Below are positions 43,501 through 52,556 of a stretch of DNA of 64,000 bases, piece after piece. The notes under the pieces are model-generated. The model worked only from the letters and a program-made list of their open reading frames with translations. It did no database searches and had not been told where the DNA came from. Made by a program: the position numbers and the translations under genes. The first letter of the stretch is position 1. Each line of letters starts with the position of its first letter. The stretch is from Kribbella antibiotica. Lineage in GTDB: Bacteria; Actinomycetota; Actinomycetes; Propionibacteriales; Kribbellaceae. The stretch is from the NCBI RefSeq assembly GCF_004349055.1, contig NZ_SMKX01000001.1, positions 62,001-126,000 on the forward strand, written 5' to 3'.

Positions 43501-46500
43501 ACCACGCAGGCCTGGCTGAGGTCCTCCTCCGCCTTCGGGTTCGGGGCGTACCGGCCCTGGAAATCGTCGTTCTCGCGATAGATCTGGCTCCACCGGGACA
43601 GCACCTTGTTCACGCCGCCCTGGTTGAGATCGGTGACGAGCGTTGTGACGGAGGGGTGGTAGGCGATGATGACGTCGTGCGAGCCGATGATCAGGGCGTT
43701 GATCGTCGCCGCTCCGAGCGTGCTCGACGTCGCTGACAGCTGTTCCAGTTCGCTGTCGAAGACTTCCTGATGATGGTCGACCGGCCCGGTCGCCAGCATC
43801 GACCGGACGGCCGGCTCGACGGCGGCAGCGGACGGCCAGGACCAATAGGTCACGTGCGGCTTGATCAGGTAGCTGCGCGTGCCGTCGGTGAAGAACATGT
43901 AGTAGGACTGCCAGTCCGTCTGGTACTGGTGCGGATAGAGCAGCCGGTACGGCTGGGCACCCGGGGTGGCGCCCAGGGCGGTGAGGAATGTCGGAGTCTC
44001 GGCAGGCGTGTCGGCCCGAGGCAGGAGCAGCGGGTAAGACGTTCCGATCCAGCTCGGGTTCTCCACGAACTCGTTGTTGTTGGTGAAGGTGTTCGGCGGC
44101 GGCATCATCACCGTCGCGTTCTCGTAAAGCTCGGCCGAGGGCGAGTCGGGATACAGAATCAGCCGGCGCACCTCAACCGATTCCGACTGCTGGCTCACCG
44201 CGAACCGGCCGACGGCCGTCCCGGTGAACGGGATGTCTTTCAACGGCGGCCCCGGGTACACGAAGACCCCGTTGATCTTCTTGTTGTAGGTGAAGTAGAT
44301 GTGCAGATCCCCGTTGCCCTGGTGACGCAGCCGGAAGACGTACTCGCGCGCGGCCGCCGCGTCGAAGCTCGATCGCTTCAGTGGTCCGGCGAACGGGTAG
44401 AGCGGCAGGGTGTACGCGGCCTGTTTCGCGATCTTCTTCGGCTGCCAGCGGCCGTTGAAGTGCTGACTCCAGCTGAGCTGGATCTTGTAGTACGACTTGA
44501 CTGGCTCGATCGGCTTGCTGGCTGTCGGCAGGGTGACGCTGGCCGCGCTGGCCTCTTCGGAGAAGGTGGCCCAGAACAGGTAGAGCCGCCCCTGCCAGAC
44601 GGTCGGCAGCAGGGTGTCGCTGTCGATGTCGAGGTCGATCCGCTCCCAGGTGGTCCACACCGATTCGTTGACGCGCTTACGCCAGTAGTAGGCCCGCGGG
44701 TCGGTCTGGGTCCTGGCGAACACGTACAGCGTGTTCGTCGCGGTGTCGGTGTACGTCCCGCACGGAGTCAACCGGGCCACGGTGTCGAGCTTCTCGAGGT
44801 AGTTCCGGAAGGTGGACTCGGCGACTTCGGCCGTCACCTCCTGCTGCATGAGCTCGCCCTCGAGTTCGGTGAAGAACGACGATTTCCCGGCCCGCAGGCT
44901 GGGGGAGAAGTAGTTCTCCGGGTACAGGAACACCTTCTGGTTCGCTTCCCACAGCCGGTACTGCTTCATCCATTCCCATTCCGCCCGCGGTCCTGCTGCG
45001 AGATAAGGCACCTGCGGCTCGAGGTTCAGCAGGCACCGCTGTACGAAGAGCTGGACGCTGTAGACAGCCTGGGCAATCCGGGTGGTCTGCTGCAGCGGCC
45101 CCATCTCCACGTCGAGGAGGAAGTAGTCGTGCAGCCCGTTGGCGTCGGTCCACTCCGGTGCACCGTCGGCCGCGCGGAACGGATTCGCGATCAGGAAATC
45201 GACCAGCGCGCCTCGTTGCCGTTCCCGGATGCGGTCCTGGAGCGGCGCTGCCACTGTGGCCCAGTCCTCGCTCGGGTAGCGGGACTTGGCCGCCTGCCAG
45301 GCAGTCTGCGCTGCGTCGGGCGTGAGCGTCCCGGTGCGCCACGCCGCGACCCGCTCAGCGGCGACTCCGAGCTTCCGCACCACCTTCATTGCGTCGTTCA
45401 CCGCACGCAGCGCGCGCTCGTCCGCGAAGTCCAGGGCAGTCACCAGCCCGAGGTCGGTGGCTACCCGTTGGACGTCGGCGCGGTTCCATCCGGTCCGCGC
45501 TGCCAGTTCGTCCACGACCTGACCTGTCGCCGCGTTCGAGTTGAGTGCCGAGGCAAAGACCGGCATCAGGGTGCGGGCGGCACCAGGGATTCCGTCGCGC
45601 AGGCGGATCAGTTGCAGGAGCCGGACGAAGCGGCCAAACAGGGGCGATGCCCCGACGACCGGCCGGGTCGGCAGCGTATTCGGATCGAGCCAGCCGGCAG
45701 CGGCGGCGCTGCCATAGACGAACGGAACCTCGGCCGGTGTCACGCGCAGCCGGTCGAGCAGCAGCGCGACGCGATGGAGGAGTCCGAGCGTGGCGAAGGG
45801 CGCGGGAAAACTCTGCGCTGTCAGCGCGACGGCAGGATCACTGCCAACGAAGTCCGCAGTGAGGAAATCCTGTACGGCGCTCGCGCTGGTCGGCGTACGC
45901 ATCCAGGTGCCGAGCAACAGGTCTGCCGTGGCCGGGAGCAACCCGGCGGCCTGCCCGAGTTGCTGCTTCACAGTGGTCTCGCTCAGCCATTGGCGCAGGT
46001 ACGGCCCGATCTTGGTCAGTACCAGATGGAACCGATCGGCTGGTCCACCAGTGGCGAACAGTCGCTCCGCTTCCTCGGCGGTGAACAGCATGTTGTCCCG
46101 GGCGACCGGTGCCTCCTGCACTGTCTGAAGCCCGCGGACCGCCTTCTGGAACGCAGGGTCCTGCGAGGCTGCCAGCAGCGCGTCGCTCTCCTCTTCCGAG
46201 AGGTATCCGCGACAACACAAGGTGTGTTCGGTCGTGTCGTAGTACACCCGGCCGCTCAGTGACTTCGGCATCGGGAATTCTGCGGCGAGCGAGGCCAAGG
46301 GGGCGGAGTAGACCTGTACGCGCAAGGCCTTCATTCGCGTGGCGACGAAGGTCCGCGGCGCGCGGTAGAGCGTGGCGAGGGCCGCACGGTAGGCAGCATC
46401 GACGGAGAGCGCCTGCAGCACTTTGAGCTGCTCAGGACTCATCGGACCGGTGAAGGTCAGCCGGCCGGTCTCCGGTGAGTAGAGGATCGGGAACCCGGCG

Positions 46501-49500
46501 GGGAAGACGATGCCGGAGGCAAGGGTTGTGAGGTCGGCTGCGTAGGTCACGGTTCCGAGCAGCGTCGAGACAGCCTGCTGCACAAGGCCGGCATCCCAGC
46601 CGAGCTGTGCCAGTTCCTTGCGGGTGAGGTCGCCCTTCTCGTCGGTCGTCTGAGCGGTTTGGCGGTAAACGGCCTGAAGCGCCAGCCGCAGCGTGCTGAG
46701 CGTCGCGGCCATACTCCGGTCGTCGGGCACTGCACCGCCGTCGGGTGCGACGACATCAGCCAGGACAGCATCGACATCGGGCACTGACAGCCCGGTGGCC
46801 CGGATGGCCTCGACTGCGTCGAGGAACTGTTCCGTGCTCGCGACGAGCGCGTCGGTCGGCGGCTGTACCGCGTCGTCCACCATGGACGGCGCGGTGATCG
46901 CCGCACCACCGGACACCTCGGTTTCGGCGCCTGCTGGGAACACCGGTAACGCGCCGCCTGTTGAGGGCGTCACAGGGGCTCCGGCGGCGGGCTCGGACTC
47001 TCCACGGGCCAATGGAGCCAGGCTGAACGGCCCACCGAGACCGTAGAGCTCCATGAGCCGCAGCAGCTCCGGGACGGAGAGTCCAACCGCCCGGGCCAGC
47101 CGCACGGTCCGAACCAATGCGGACAGGTTCCTCAGATTGAGAATCCGGTTCGGAGTCACGGCGCGCCGGCTGACGGTCAGATCGGCAAGCTCGACATCAG
47201 TGACCTGCAGGACGCCGAGCAGCGCCGCAGTGACCACCGGGTCCCGCAGGCTACGGGGTACGGCGATCTCGGTCCGGTCGGCGTTGAGGACGAACGGGTT
47301 CGGGACGTTCTCGGGAACGACAACCGGGTCGAGGAACAGTTGGTTGTACTCGCCGAGCCCTTCCTCGCTGGGATAGGGGTAGGTGTCGATCGTGCGGTAG
47401 AAGCACAAGACGTCGTCGACGGGTAGTTCAAGGCGGCTCGCGAGTTTCCGGACGGCTGCGATCGAACGCAGCGTGACCCGGTCGAGCCGACCGGCGTTGT
47501 TGGCGGCGAGGATGGTCCGATCCAGCTGCGCGGTACTCCAGCCGAGTGCCCGCTGCAGGCGCACGAATCGGTGCACCCGGTCCACCAGACCGAGGTCGGT
47601 TCCCTGTAGCCGCAGGTTGTTGGTGTCGTACGGAATCTTCGGGTCCACCGCGACGATCGTGACCGCACGGCCCGGATTGACGAAGCGGGTCTCCAGCAGA
47701 GCGGCCAGGTCGGCGTACCGCATCTGGGTCCGATCCAGCAGACCGCGGACCACGCTGAGCTCCGACAGCAAGGTGGCGTCGGCCGTCGCGGCTGGATAGC
47801 CGTAGTACTCCGCGAGTCGTCTGACCGGAGCAAGCGGCTCGCCTGCCACGATTCGGGCGGCCACCGGCGGCAGACCGAGTCGTTCGTCGACGAGCAGGGT
47901 CGGTGATGTGGCGTCCGGACCCAGAACGGTGAGGAGCGTACTGCGCGTGACGCCGAGCTGCTGCAGGAAGGTGTTGACCTGCTCGCGCCAGAGGTCGAAG
48001 GGCAGGTCGAACGGGTAGACGGCTGTCCGCAGTTTGTCGTAGGCCTTGGGATTGACGTGCTGAGGCCGTAACCGGAGTCGGGTCTGGTCTCCCGTGGTCT
48101 GCCGGTCCGTCGCCGGAATCGGAGCCTCCGGTACTACCGCGGACTCGAGAATCTCGTTGACCAGGTCGACGTACGGAACGGCGAGATTGGTGTTGTCACA
48201 GGTCAGCTCGATGTCGACGAGATCTTCGCGCCGTGCGTACAGGGCGGCTGCGACCCGGCCGACGTACGGAACGGCTGCGGTCGTGAGGCTCGGCTCGACC
48301 CAGAGCCGCTCCAGGTAGCGCAACAGGTCGACCAGGTAGGCGGCTTCGCTGTAGATGTTTCGGCATGACGGGCAGGCGCAGTAGTCCGCCGAGCCGAACA
48401 GTTCCTCCCAGTCCGGAATCTGCGCGGTCGCCGATTCGAGTTTGGGCAGCCATGGGACATCGAACTGTCCCGCGGTCCGGAAGTCGGCGACCAAGTTGGT
48501 GGCCAAGCCGTGGACCTGCGTGGCACGTGCGTGCACCCGCTCGGCTTCAGCGGCGTCGAGGACGGAACCGAGCCGCTCGGTGAACGCCGCGCGGTCCGTC
48601 CGGGCGATGGCGAGCGCCGAGTCGAAGCCGTTCTCCCGGAGCGCTTGGACAGCGGCGAATCGGGGTGCGAGCCGGTGGACCCGCTGGATCACGGCGAGCT
48701 CGGCACGAGCATCCGGGTCGGGCACGGTATTCGCGTTGACCGGAGTGGTGAGTACGTCGAAAGCCGGAGTCGCGGCCAGGAACAGGGCAGCAGGTGACTC
48801 GCCGGGCAGCCGCTGGGCGAGCGTGGCGGTCGGGTAGGCGAACTCGACGGACGAGCGAATGGCGTCCTGGTAGGCGCTGTCCGCGGTGCCGTCATGGCCG
48901 GTTGTGTCCAGTGCCTTCGCCGCGGCCTCGGGGACGCCACCCGCGGTGGCGATCAGCGCCGGCCACGCATCATCGAGGCCGGCCAGTTGGTCAGGATCGC
49001 TCAGGTCACCCTTGTCGAATCGCCTCAGCAGTTCGCCGACCAAGGCGGCGTTGTTGCCCGTCAATGCGCCCAGGCGCAGGGCCAGCCGGAGCCGGTCGGC
49101 GTAAGGAGCGGTCTGGTCGTCACGCCGCAAGCGGGCCCAGAAGCGGACTTCGCCGCCGCCGGTCAGGAAGGTCCGGTAGATCCGCTCGCGGATATCGACG
49201 TCCGGAACCGCCACCGCGAACACGGCCATCAACGGAGATGGCGAGCTCGCCTGGACGGCCGCTGTGATCTCCTGGGTCCGCAACTGGTCGACGAACTGGT
49301 CGATGTCGTCGAGCGGAGCGATGGTGTCTGCGTCGATCGCCGCGGCCAGCCCGCCTTGGAGACTTTCGAGAGGCTGCTTGGCCAGGCTGGACAGATCGGG
49401 GCCGAAGCCTTGGCGGAGCAAGCCGTAGAACGGCTCCGACGGCAGATCGGTCGCAGTCGCATGCCGATGGGCCAGAGCGAGGTAGGCGACGTGCAACGCG

Positions 49501-49916
49501 TCCGTGCCGGTGCCGCGGGCGAGATAGCTGAAGTCGCGCTGCTCGCCGGATTCCGTCAACTCGTCGACTCCGGCACCGTCGAGAAGTGACGTGACGTCGT
49601 CGAGCAGCACCTGGTACTCCGACCGCGGGGTGCCGGGAATCTGCAGGAGCAGAACTGGTTCGTCGTCGGTGTCCTGTGCTGTTGCCTCGGCGACGACCTT
49701 CCCGTCACGTCGCGCCCGGACGATGATGTCGGCCGGAGCCGGCGGGTGCGGATACTCGAGGCGGAAGTCCCCTTGCGCATCAGTGGTGGCGGTACCGAGT
49801 GGCGTCTCGGAGCGCAGCAGCCGAAGCGCCGCGGTGACCTCGATCCCCGCGACCGTGCTGCCGTCAGGAGTGGTGACGGAGCCAGTGAGGACAGTCTGAA
49901 GCGTGCTGCCTGGCAT
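40572..49916 (-). CDS. Tc toxin subunit A (TcA), pore-forming injection component
   Basis: A 3,114-aa protein with the plan of TcA/TcdA proteins. Residues about 8-95 are a carboxypeptidase-regulatory/transthyretin-like fold (VLTGSVTTPDGSTVAGIEV). Near residue 520 CRNIYSEAAYLVDLLRYLE is the VRP1-type motif. Around 1840-1880 the neuraminidase-like/ABC toxin N region appears (YTLPLYPFAGPLKRSSFDA). The long helices at about 2470-2750 form the shaft, with a weakly polar hairpin near 2545-2590 (MIASVVSALP, NVIAGLRGIAEALATGAAM) as channel tip, then RGKFTNKELYDWMTGQLA. The last 350 residues are the TcB-binding domain: RISLAQIDPKALVALKENG and PGHYMRRIKTLSISVPCV. In known Tc toxins TcA forms a pentamer that binds the cell surface and injects the TcC payload. 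No signal peptide. AGAGGA precedes ATG 49916. Confidence 0.93.
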   Translation of the reverse strand: MPGSTLQTVLTGSVTTPDGSTVAGIEVTAALRLLRSETPLGTATTDAQGDFRLEYPHPPAPADIIVRARRDGKVVAEATAQDTDDEPVLLLQIPGTPRSEYQVLLDDVTSLLDGAGVDELTESGEQRDFSYLARGTGTDALHVAYLALAHRHATATDLPSEPFYGLLRQGFGPDLSSLAKQPLESLQGGLAAAIDADTIAPLDDIDQFVDQLRTQEITAAVQASSPSPLMAVFAVAVPDVDIRERIYRTFLTGGGEVRFWARLRRDDQTAPYADRLRLALRLGALTGNNAALVGELLRRFDKGDLSDPDQLAGLDDAWPALIATAGGVPEAAAKALDTTGHDGTADSAYQDAIRSSVEFAYPTATLAQRLPGESPAALFLAATPAFDVLTTPVNANTVPDPDARAELAVIQRVHRLAPRFAAVQALRENGFDSALAIARTDRAAFTERLGSVLDAAEAERVHARATQVHGLATNLVADFRTAGQFDVPWLPKLESATAQIPDWEELFGSADYCACPSCRNIYSEAAYLVDLLRYLERLWVEPSLTTAAVPYVGRVAAALYARREDLVDIELTCDNTNLAVPYVDLVNEILESAVVPEAPIPATDRQTTGDQTRLRLRPQHVNPKAYDKLRTAVYPFDLPFDLWREQVNTFLQQLGVTRSTLLTVLGPDATSPTLLVDERLGLPPVAARIVAGEPLAPVRRLAEYYGYPAATADATLLSELSVVRGLLDRTQMRYADLAALLETRFVNPGRAVTIVAVDPKIPYDTNNLRLQGTDLGLVDRVHRFVRLQRALGWSTAQLDRTILAANNAGRLDRVTLRSIAAVRKLASRLELPVDDVLCFYRTIDTYPYPSEEGLGEYNQLFLDPVVVPENVPNPFVLNADRTEIAVPRSLRDPVVTAALLGVLQVTDVELADLTVSRRAVTPNRILNLRNLSALVRTVRLARAVGLSVPELLRLMELYGLGGPFSLAPLARGESEPAAGAPVTPSTGGALPVFPAGAETEVSGGAAITAPSMVDDAVQPPTDALVASTEQFLDAVEAIRATGLSVPDVDAVLADVVAPDGGAVPDDRSMAATLSTLRLALQAVYRQTAQTTDEKGDLTRKELAQLGWDAGLVQQAVSTLLGTVTYAADLTTLASGIVFPAGFPILYSPETGRLTFTGPMSPEQLKVLQALSVDAAYRAALATLYRAPRTFVATRMKALRVQVYSAPLASLAAEFPMPKSLSGRVYYDTTEHTLCCRGYLSEEESDALLAASQDPAFQKAVRGLQTVQEAPVARDNMLFTAEEAERLFATGGPADRFHLVLTKIGPYLRQWLSETTVKQQLGQAAGLLPATADLLLGTWMRTPTSASAVQDFLTADFVGSDPAVALTAQSFPAPFATLGLLHRVALLLDRLRVTPAEVPFVYGSAAAAGWLDPNTLPTRPVVGASPLFGRFVRLLQLIRLRDGIPGAARTLMPVFASALNSNAATGQVVDELAARTGWNRADVQRVATDLGLVTALDFADERALRAVNDAMKVVRKLGVAAERVAAWRTGTLTPDAAQTAWQAAKSRYPSEDWATVAAPLQDRIRERQRGALVDFLIANPFRAADGAPEWTDANGLHDYFLLDVEMGPLQQTTRIAQAVYSVQLFVQRCLLNLEPQVPYLAAGPRAEWEWMKQYRLWEANQKVFLYPENYFSPSLRAGKSSFFTELEGELMQQEVTAEVAESTFRNYLEKLDTVARLTPCGTYTDTATNTLYVFARTQTDPRAYYWRKRVNESVWTTWERIDLDIDSDTLLPTVWQGRLYLFWATFSEEASAASVTLPTASKPIEPVKSYYKIQLSWSQHFNGRWQPKKIAKQAAYTLPLYPFAGPLKRSSFDAAAAREYVFRLRHQGNGDLHIYFTYNKKINGVFVYPGPPLKDIPFTGTAVGRFAVSQQSESVEVRRLILYPDSPSAELYENATVMMPPPNTFTNNNEFVENPSWIGTSYPLLLPRADTPAETPTFLTALGATPGAQPYRLLYPHQYQTDWQSYYMFFTDGTRSYLIKPHVTYWSWPSAAAVEPAVRSMLATGPVDHHQEVFDSELEQLSATSSTLGAATINALIIGSHDVIIAYHPSVTTLVTDLNQGGVNKVLSRWSQIYRENDDFQGRYAPNPKAEEDLSQACVVTTPFPKEDVDFTLGTAYADYNWELFFHIPLLLAEKLAANQRFAEAQRWFHFIFDPTNSDGFDSPQRFWQTKPFFETTGENYYKQRIELILDSLGKADPAATAAVNAWLANPFQPDVVARLRTTAYQKAVVMKYLDNLIAWGDQLFRQDTLETINAASQLYILAAELLGRRPDEVTENTLVPQSYRKLQLTPDSLENAVVQAEHLVTADDRSLAPTIAPGLTPKALTYFRIPRNDKLVGYWDTVADRLFKIRNSQNIDGVQRAAALFGPPIDPNLLVRATAAGLDINTILDDITAPLPHHRFAVMINKAKELANEVKSFGAALLAALEKRDAEALARLSATHELSVLKATRNIRVRQVSEQRQALEAVNRQRTSVEEKHNYYAGRKRTNEREDAFERLTTEALDQQEVSRTFNMIASVVSALPDIKVGSPTTTGWTWGSSNVIAGLRGIAEALATGAAMKHSRAQLSSTLGSWDQRFEDWQFQAKQAQLELNQIQSQIAAAEFRLDAAELELGQQDRLIANATEQDEFLRGKFTNKELYDWMTGQLATVYFQGYQLAYDVAKRAERSFRHELGVEDSDFIRFGYWDGLHKGLLAGERLTADINRMDAAYLEADSREFELSKRISLAQIDPKALVALKENGRCYVSLPEALFDLDTPGHYMRRIKTLSISVPCVAGPYTPVNLTATLLRSSVRVDPRVTDPDSYPRKKPDTRFRDFAGPIQSIVTSTGQDDSGLFEARLNDERFLPFEGTGVISEWQLSLPDEFRQFDYESITDVVLHVRYTARDGGDALAGPATQKLRKGLTDWVRAGGGKGLCRTFSARREFGDQWSRFLSSTGTSGTVQFTIAKDRFAQLFRGERFSVVKPELVLVLSHELVPDGSRRYVDLYPDDALGVQARTGTGLSATGSLVTDPNLAGLPRATLSGLTAPVGGKDDEWTVTVSLDGVTGDLRTEGGGLNPAAFLDLLLVCPFTLREPASE

Positions 49917-50187
49917 GCGATTCCTCTGTGGTCTGGGGAAGTGAAAGGTGCGTCCATCAAAGCGGCTCGCGGGCGGTTGTACCGGGGCCTCACAGCCGGA
50001 ATTTCGGTCAGTGCCGAATGCCCGTTGGGACAGTGCAGACGGCTTCCCGATCAGGTGGCCGATGATGTCCGATCAGCCGAACGCCCGACCCTTACGCGAC
50101 GCCTGCCGAACCGGCAAGGATCACGTCAGACCTAGTCCTGCCGATCTGCCCGTCGCGGTCCCGTTCCGGCCAAAGGAAGACGCATCG
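49917..50187. promoter_or_regulatory. Divergent control region between TcA and Kelch/TcB-TcC genes
   Basis: This 271-base spacer is the only non-coding gap between the two arms of the Tc locus, so promoters of both must lie here. I see AGAGGA for TcA next to its start and AAAGGAAG for the Kelch gene at 50172-50179. No convincing palindrome or -10/-35 pair was found by eye. Confidence 0.55.
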
Positions 50188-51411
50188 ATGACCAGTTCAC
50201 TCAGAACAGCCAGGCGCGGACCCGGCGGGCCTGTGGCCCTGACCGACGAGACCGCCGCCCTCCCCGCCGCCGCGGCGGGCAGTTGGGCTGACGGAGGAAC
50301 CCTGCCGCTGGCGGGTTTCTGGGGTCAGCCCGATACCTCCGCCGTCCTGCTGAACAACGGAAAAGTTCTGCTGGCCGGTGGCGAGGACGGCCGACGGAAC
50401 GCGCTGAACAGTGCGATGCTTTTCGACGCAGGGTCGTCGACGTGGACGCCGACCGGCTCGTTGCAGACCGGCCGACGGCTGCACGCGGTGGCGAAACTGG
50501 ATGATGGTCGAGTGCTGGTGTCCGGCGGTGTCGCGGGTGCGCTCGCTGCGCCCGCGACGGGGATCGCGACAGCTGAGATCTACAACCCGGACACCGGCAC
50601 GTGGTCGCCGGCCGCGCCGATGCGCACCGCCAGGTTCTCCCACTCCGCGACAGTGCTGCCCGGCGGCAAGGTTCTTGTCGCCGGTGGCTGCGCGGTCCGT
50701 TCCGGCGACAGTCATCGGGCGCTGCGGTCCGCAGAGATCTACGATCCCGCGACCGATCAGTGGACCGAACTGGCACCCATGACCGACGGCCGGTTCGGTC
50801 ATCCGGCGGTCTATCTCCCGACCGTCAAGAAGGTGCTCGTCGCTGGTGGAGTCATCACCGCCGGCCGTGGCCAGTACGCCGCACTGGGGTACTGCGAACT
50901 CTTCGATCCGGTGACAGGCACCTGGACGCCTACCGGAAGTCTGGCCGCGCCCCGTAAAGCACATCAGGCCACGGTGCTGGCCGATGGCACGGTCCTGGTG
51001 ACCGGCGGCGACATCCCAGGTGTACTGCTCGATTGGACGATTCAGCCGTACAGCCAGTGGACGTGTGAGCGTTTCAACCCGGCAACCGGTACCTGGAGCC
51101 GCGACACTGATCTGCCCTGGGGACTGAGCCACCACCGAGTAGTCAAGCTGAGCTCCGGCAAGTTGGTGGTGATCGGCGGCACGGACGACGGCACGTTCGA
51201 CATCGGCTACCAGACGGTGGCTGCCTACGACCCGGCGAGCAAGGTCTGGACTCCTGCAGCTGATCTGAAGACCGGTCGATGGGCTCCGGCGGTCGCTCTC
51301 CTCGCGGGTGACAAGGTTCTGGTCGCAGGCGGGGTCACTCGCTCTGGTTCGGCCGCGCCAGTGATCGGCGAGAGCCTGTGCAGCGAGACAGCAGAGGTGT
51401 TTACGCCGTGA
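50188..51411 (+). CDS. Kelch-repeat seven-bladed propeller protein 1 (Tc locus)
   Basis: A 407-aa protein made almost wholly of seven Kelch repeats, such as HSATVLPGGKVLVAGGC with RSAEIYDPATDQWTELAPM, and HQATVLADGTVLVTGGD. Each blade has the paired glycines and the spaced Tyr/Trp of the motif. The first 45 residues contain a lone WADGGTLP strand that can close the ring with the last TAEVFTP strand. AAAGGAAG lies 8 bases before ATG 50188; the open frame to 49948 is promoter DNA. No signal peptide or membrane segment. It is the first gene of the rightward arm and is divergent from TcA. Its role is unknown; the position suggests an accessory or receptor-binding part of the toxin. Confidence 0.88.
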   Translation: MTSSLRTARRGPGGPVALTDETAALPAAAAGSWADGGTLPLAGFWGQPDTSAVLLNNGKVLLAGGEDGRRNALNSAMLFDAGSSTWTPTGSLQTGRRLHAVAKLDDGRVLVSGGVAGALAAPATGIATAEIYNPDTGTWSPAAPMRTARFSHSATVLPGGKVLVAGGCAVRSGDSHRALRSAEIYDPATDQWTELAPMTDGRFGHPAVYLPTVKKVLVAGGVITAGRGQYAALGYCELFDPVTGTWTPTGSLAAPRKAHQATVLADGTVLVTGGDIPGVLLDWTIQPYSQWTCERFNPATGTWSRDTDLPWGLSHHRVVKLSSGKLVVIGGTDDGTFDIGYQTVAAYDPASKVWTPAADLKTGRWAPAVALLAGDKVLVAGGVTRSGSAAPVIGESLCSETAEVFTP

Positions 51412-52556
51412 GCACTGGATCCTGGGCACCCACCGGTCCGCTCCCGACTGCACTGCAGTGGCAGGGCTCAGCCGAGGGCGGGGTGCTGCTCGCGGATGGC
51501 CGAGTGCTGGTCGTCGGTGGTGGCGACGCCCGCTACCTGGCGATGGCCGACTGTCTGCTCTTCGACCCGACGACTGTCTCCTGGGCCAGTGCGACGCCAC
51601 TTCCCGAAGGGCGCAGCCTGCACAGCACTACCGTGCTGGACAACGGAACGGTGCTTGTCGCCGGCGGCAGCACGGGTCCGCAACGGTATCCGGCGTTGCC
51701 ATTGGAGACTGCGGTGCAGCTGAGTCCTGACACTGGGATCTGGTCACCCGCAGGGACTCTGGTCAAGCCACGCGTCGGTCATTCGGCGACCCGCCTGCCC
51801 GACGGCCGAGTGCTTGTCGCCGGCGGCTGGGGTGCCCGGAATCCCCAGACCGGTGAGACGTTCGCCGCCGCAGAGATCTACAACCCGGCCGACAACACAT
51901 GGACTGCCACCGGTGACATGGTCGACACGCGCTCCGGGCACCAGGCGCTCCTGCTCACCAACGGCAAGGTCCTGGTCATCGGTGGCACCACCGACATCGG
52001 GCGGGGCCAGTACGCCGGCCTGGCGTTCTGCGAGCTCTTCGACCCGGCGACCGGCACCTGGACGCCGACCGGCTCGCTGGCCAACCCGCGCTGGAACAAC
52101 ACCGCAACGGTGCTGCCCGATGGGTCCGTCCTGGTGACCGGCGGCGGCGGATTCCAGGCGATGTTCGCCGATTGGGTTGTCGCGCCGCACGGTGACTGGA
52201 CTGCTGAGCGCTATGACCCAGCGACCGGGCGATGGGCGCGCGACAGCGATCTGTCGGCCCCCAGAGTCTGGCACCAGGCCGTCGCACTGAAATCCGGAAA
52301 GCTCCTGGTCACCGGTGGCGGCGCTCCTCCGATGCTGAATGCCGGATTTCACAGCACCGCCGTGTACGACCCGAACGCCCGGGCGTGGAGCCCCGCGAGC
52401 GGTATGGGTACCGGGCGGTGGGCCCATCTCGCGGTCGGCCTTGCCGACGGCCGAGTCCTGGTAGCGGGCGGTTCCGACCAGCCTGCAGCAGGCGGGGTCG
52501 GCTACCACCTGACGACATCTTCGGAGATCTTCACACCCGCAGGAGCCGGCCGATGA
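51408..52556 (+). CDS. Kelch-repeat seven-bladed propeller protein 2 (Tc locus)
   Basis: A 382-aa paralogue of the previous gene with seven blades (HSTTVLDNGTVLVAGGS, HSATRLPDGRVLVAGGW, HQALLLTNGKVLVIGGT and so on). Shared features include an inserted segment between blade 5 strands (ADWVVAPHGDWTAERYDP here, LLDWTIQPYSQWTCERFNP in paralogue 1). The opening SWAPTGPLP strand and closing SSEIFTP strand can form the velcro closure. GTG 51408 overlaps the stop of gene 1 by 4 bases. Some galactose-oxidase-like propellers look similar, but no copper ligands or Cys-Tyr crosslink motif is visible. Confidence 0.87.
   Translation: MSTGSWAPTGPLPTALQWQGSAEGGVLLADGRVLVVGGGDARYLAMADCLLFDPTTVSWASATPLPEGRSLHSTTVLDNGTVLVAGGSTGPQRYPALPLETAVQLSPDTGIWSPAGTLVKPRVGHSATRLPDGRVLVAGGWGARNPQTGETFAAAEIYNPADNTWTATGDMVDTRSGHQALLLTNGKVLVIGGTTDIGRGQYAGLAFCELFDPATGTWTPTGSLANPRWNNTATVLPDGSVLVTGGGGFQAMFADWVVAPHGDWTAERYDPATGRWARDSDLSAPRVWHQAVALKSGKLLVTGGGAPPMLNAGFHSTAVYDPNARAWSPASGMGTGRWAHLAVGLADGRVLVAGGSDQPAAGGVGYHLTTSSEIFTPAGAGR

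Noticed and set aside
42285..46262. Long plus-strand open frames opposite the TcA gene
   Set aside because: They are antisense shadows of TcA; the sequences are low-complexity and Arg/Gly/Val-rich.
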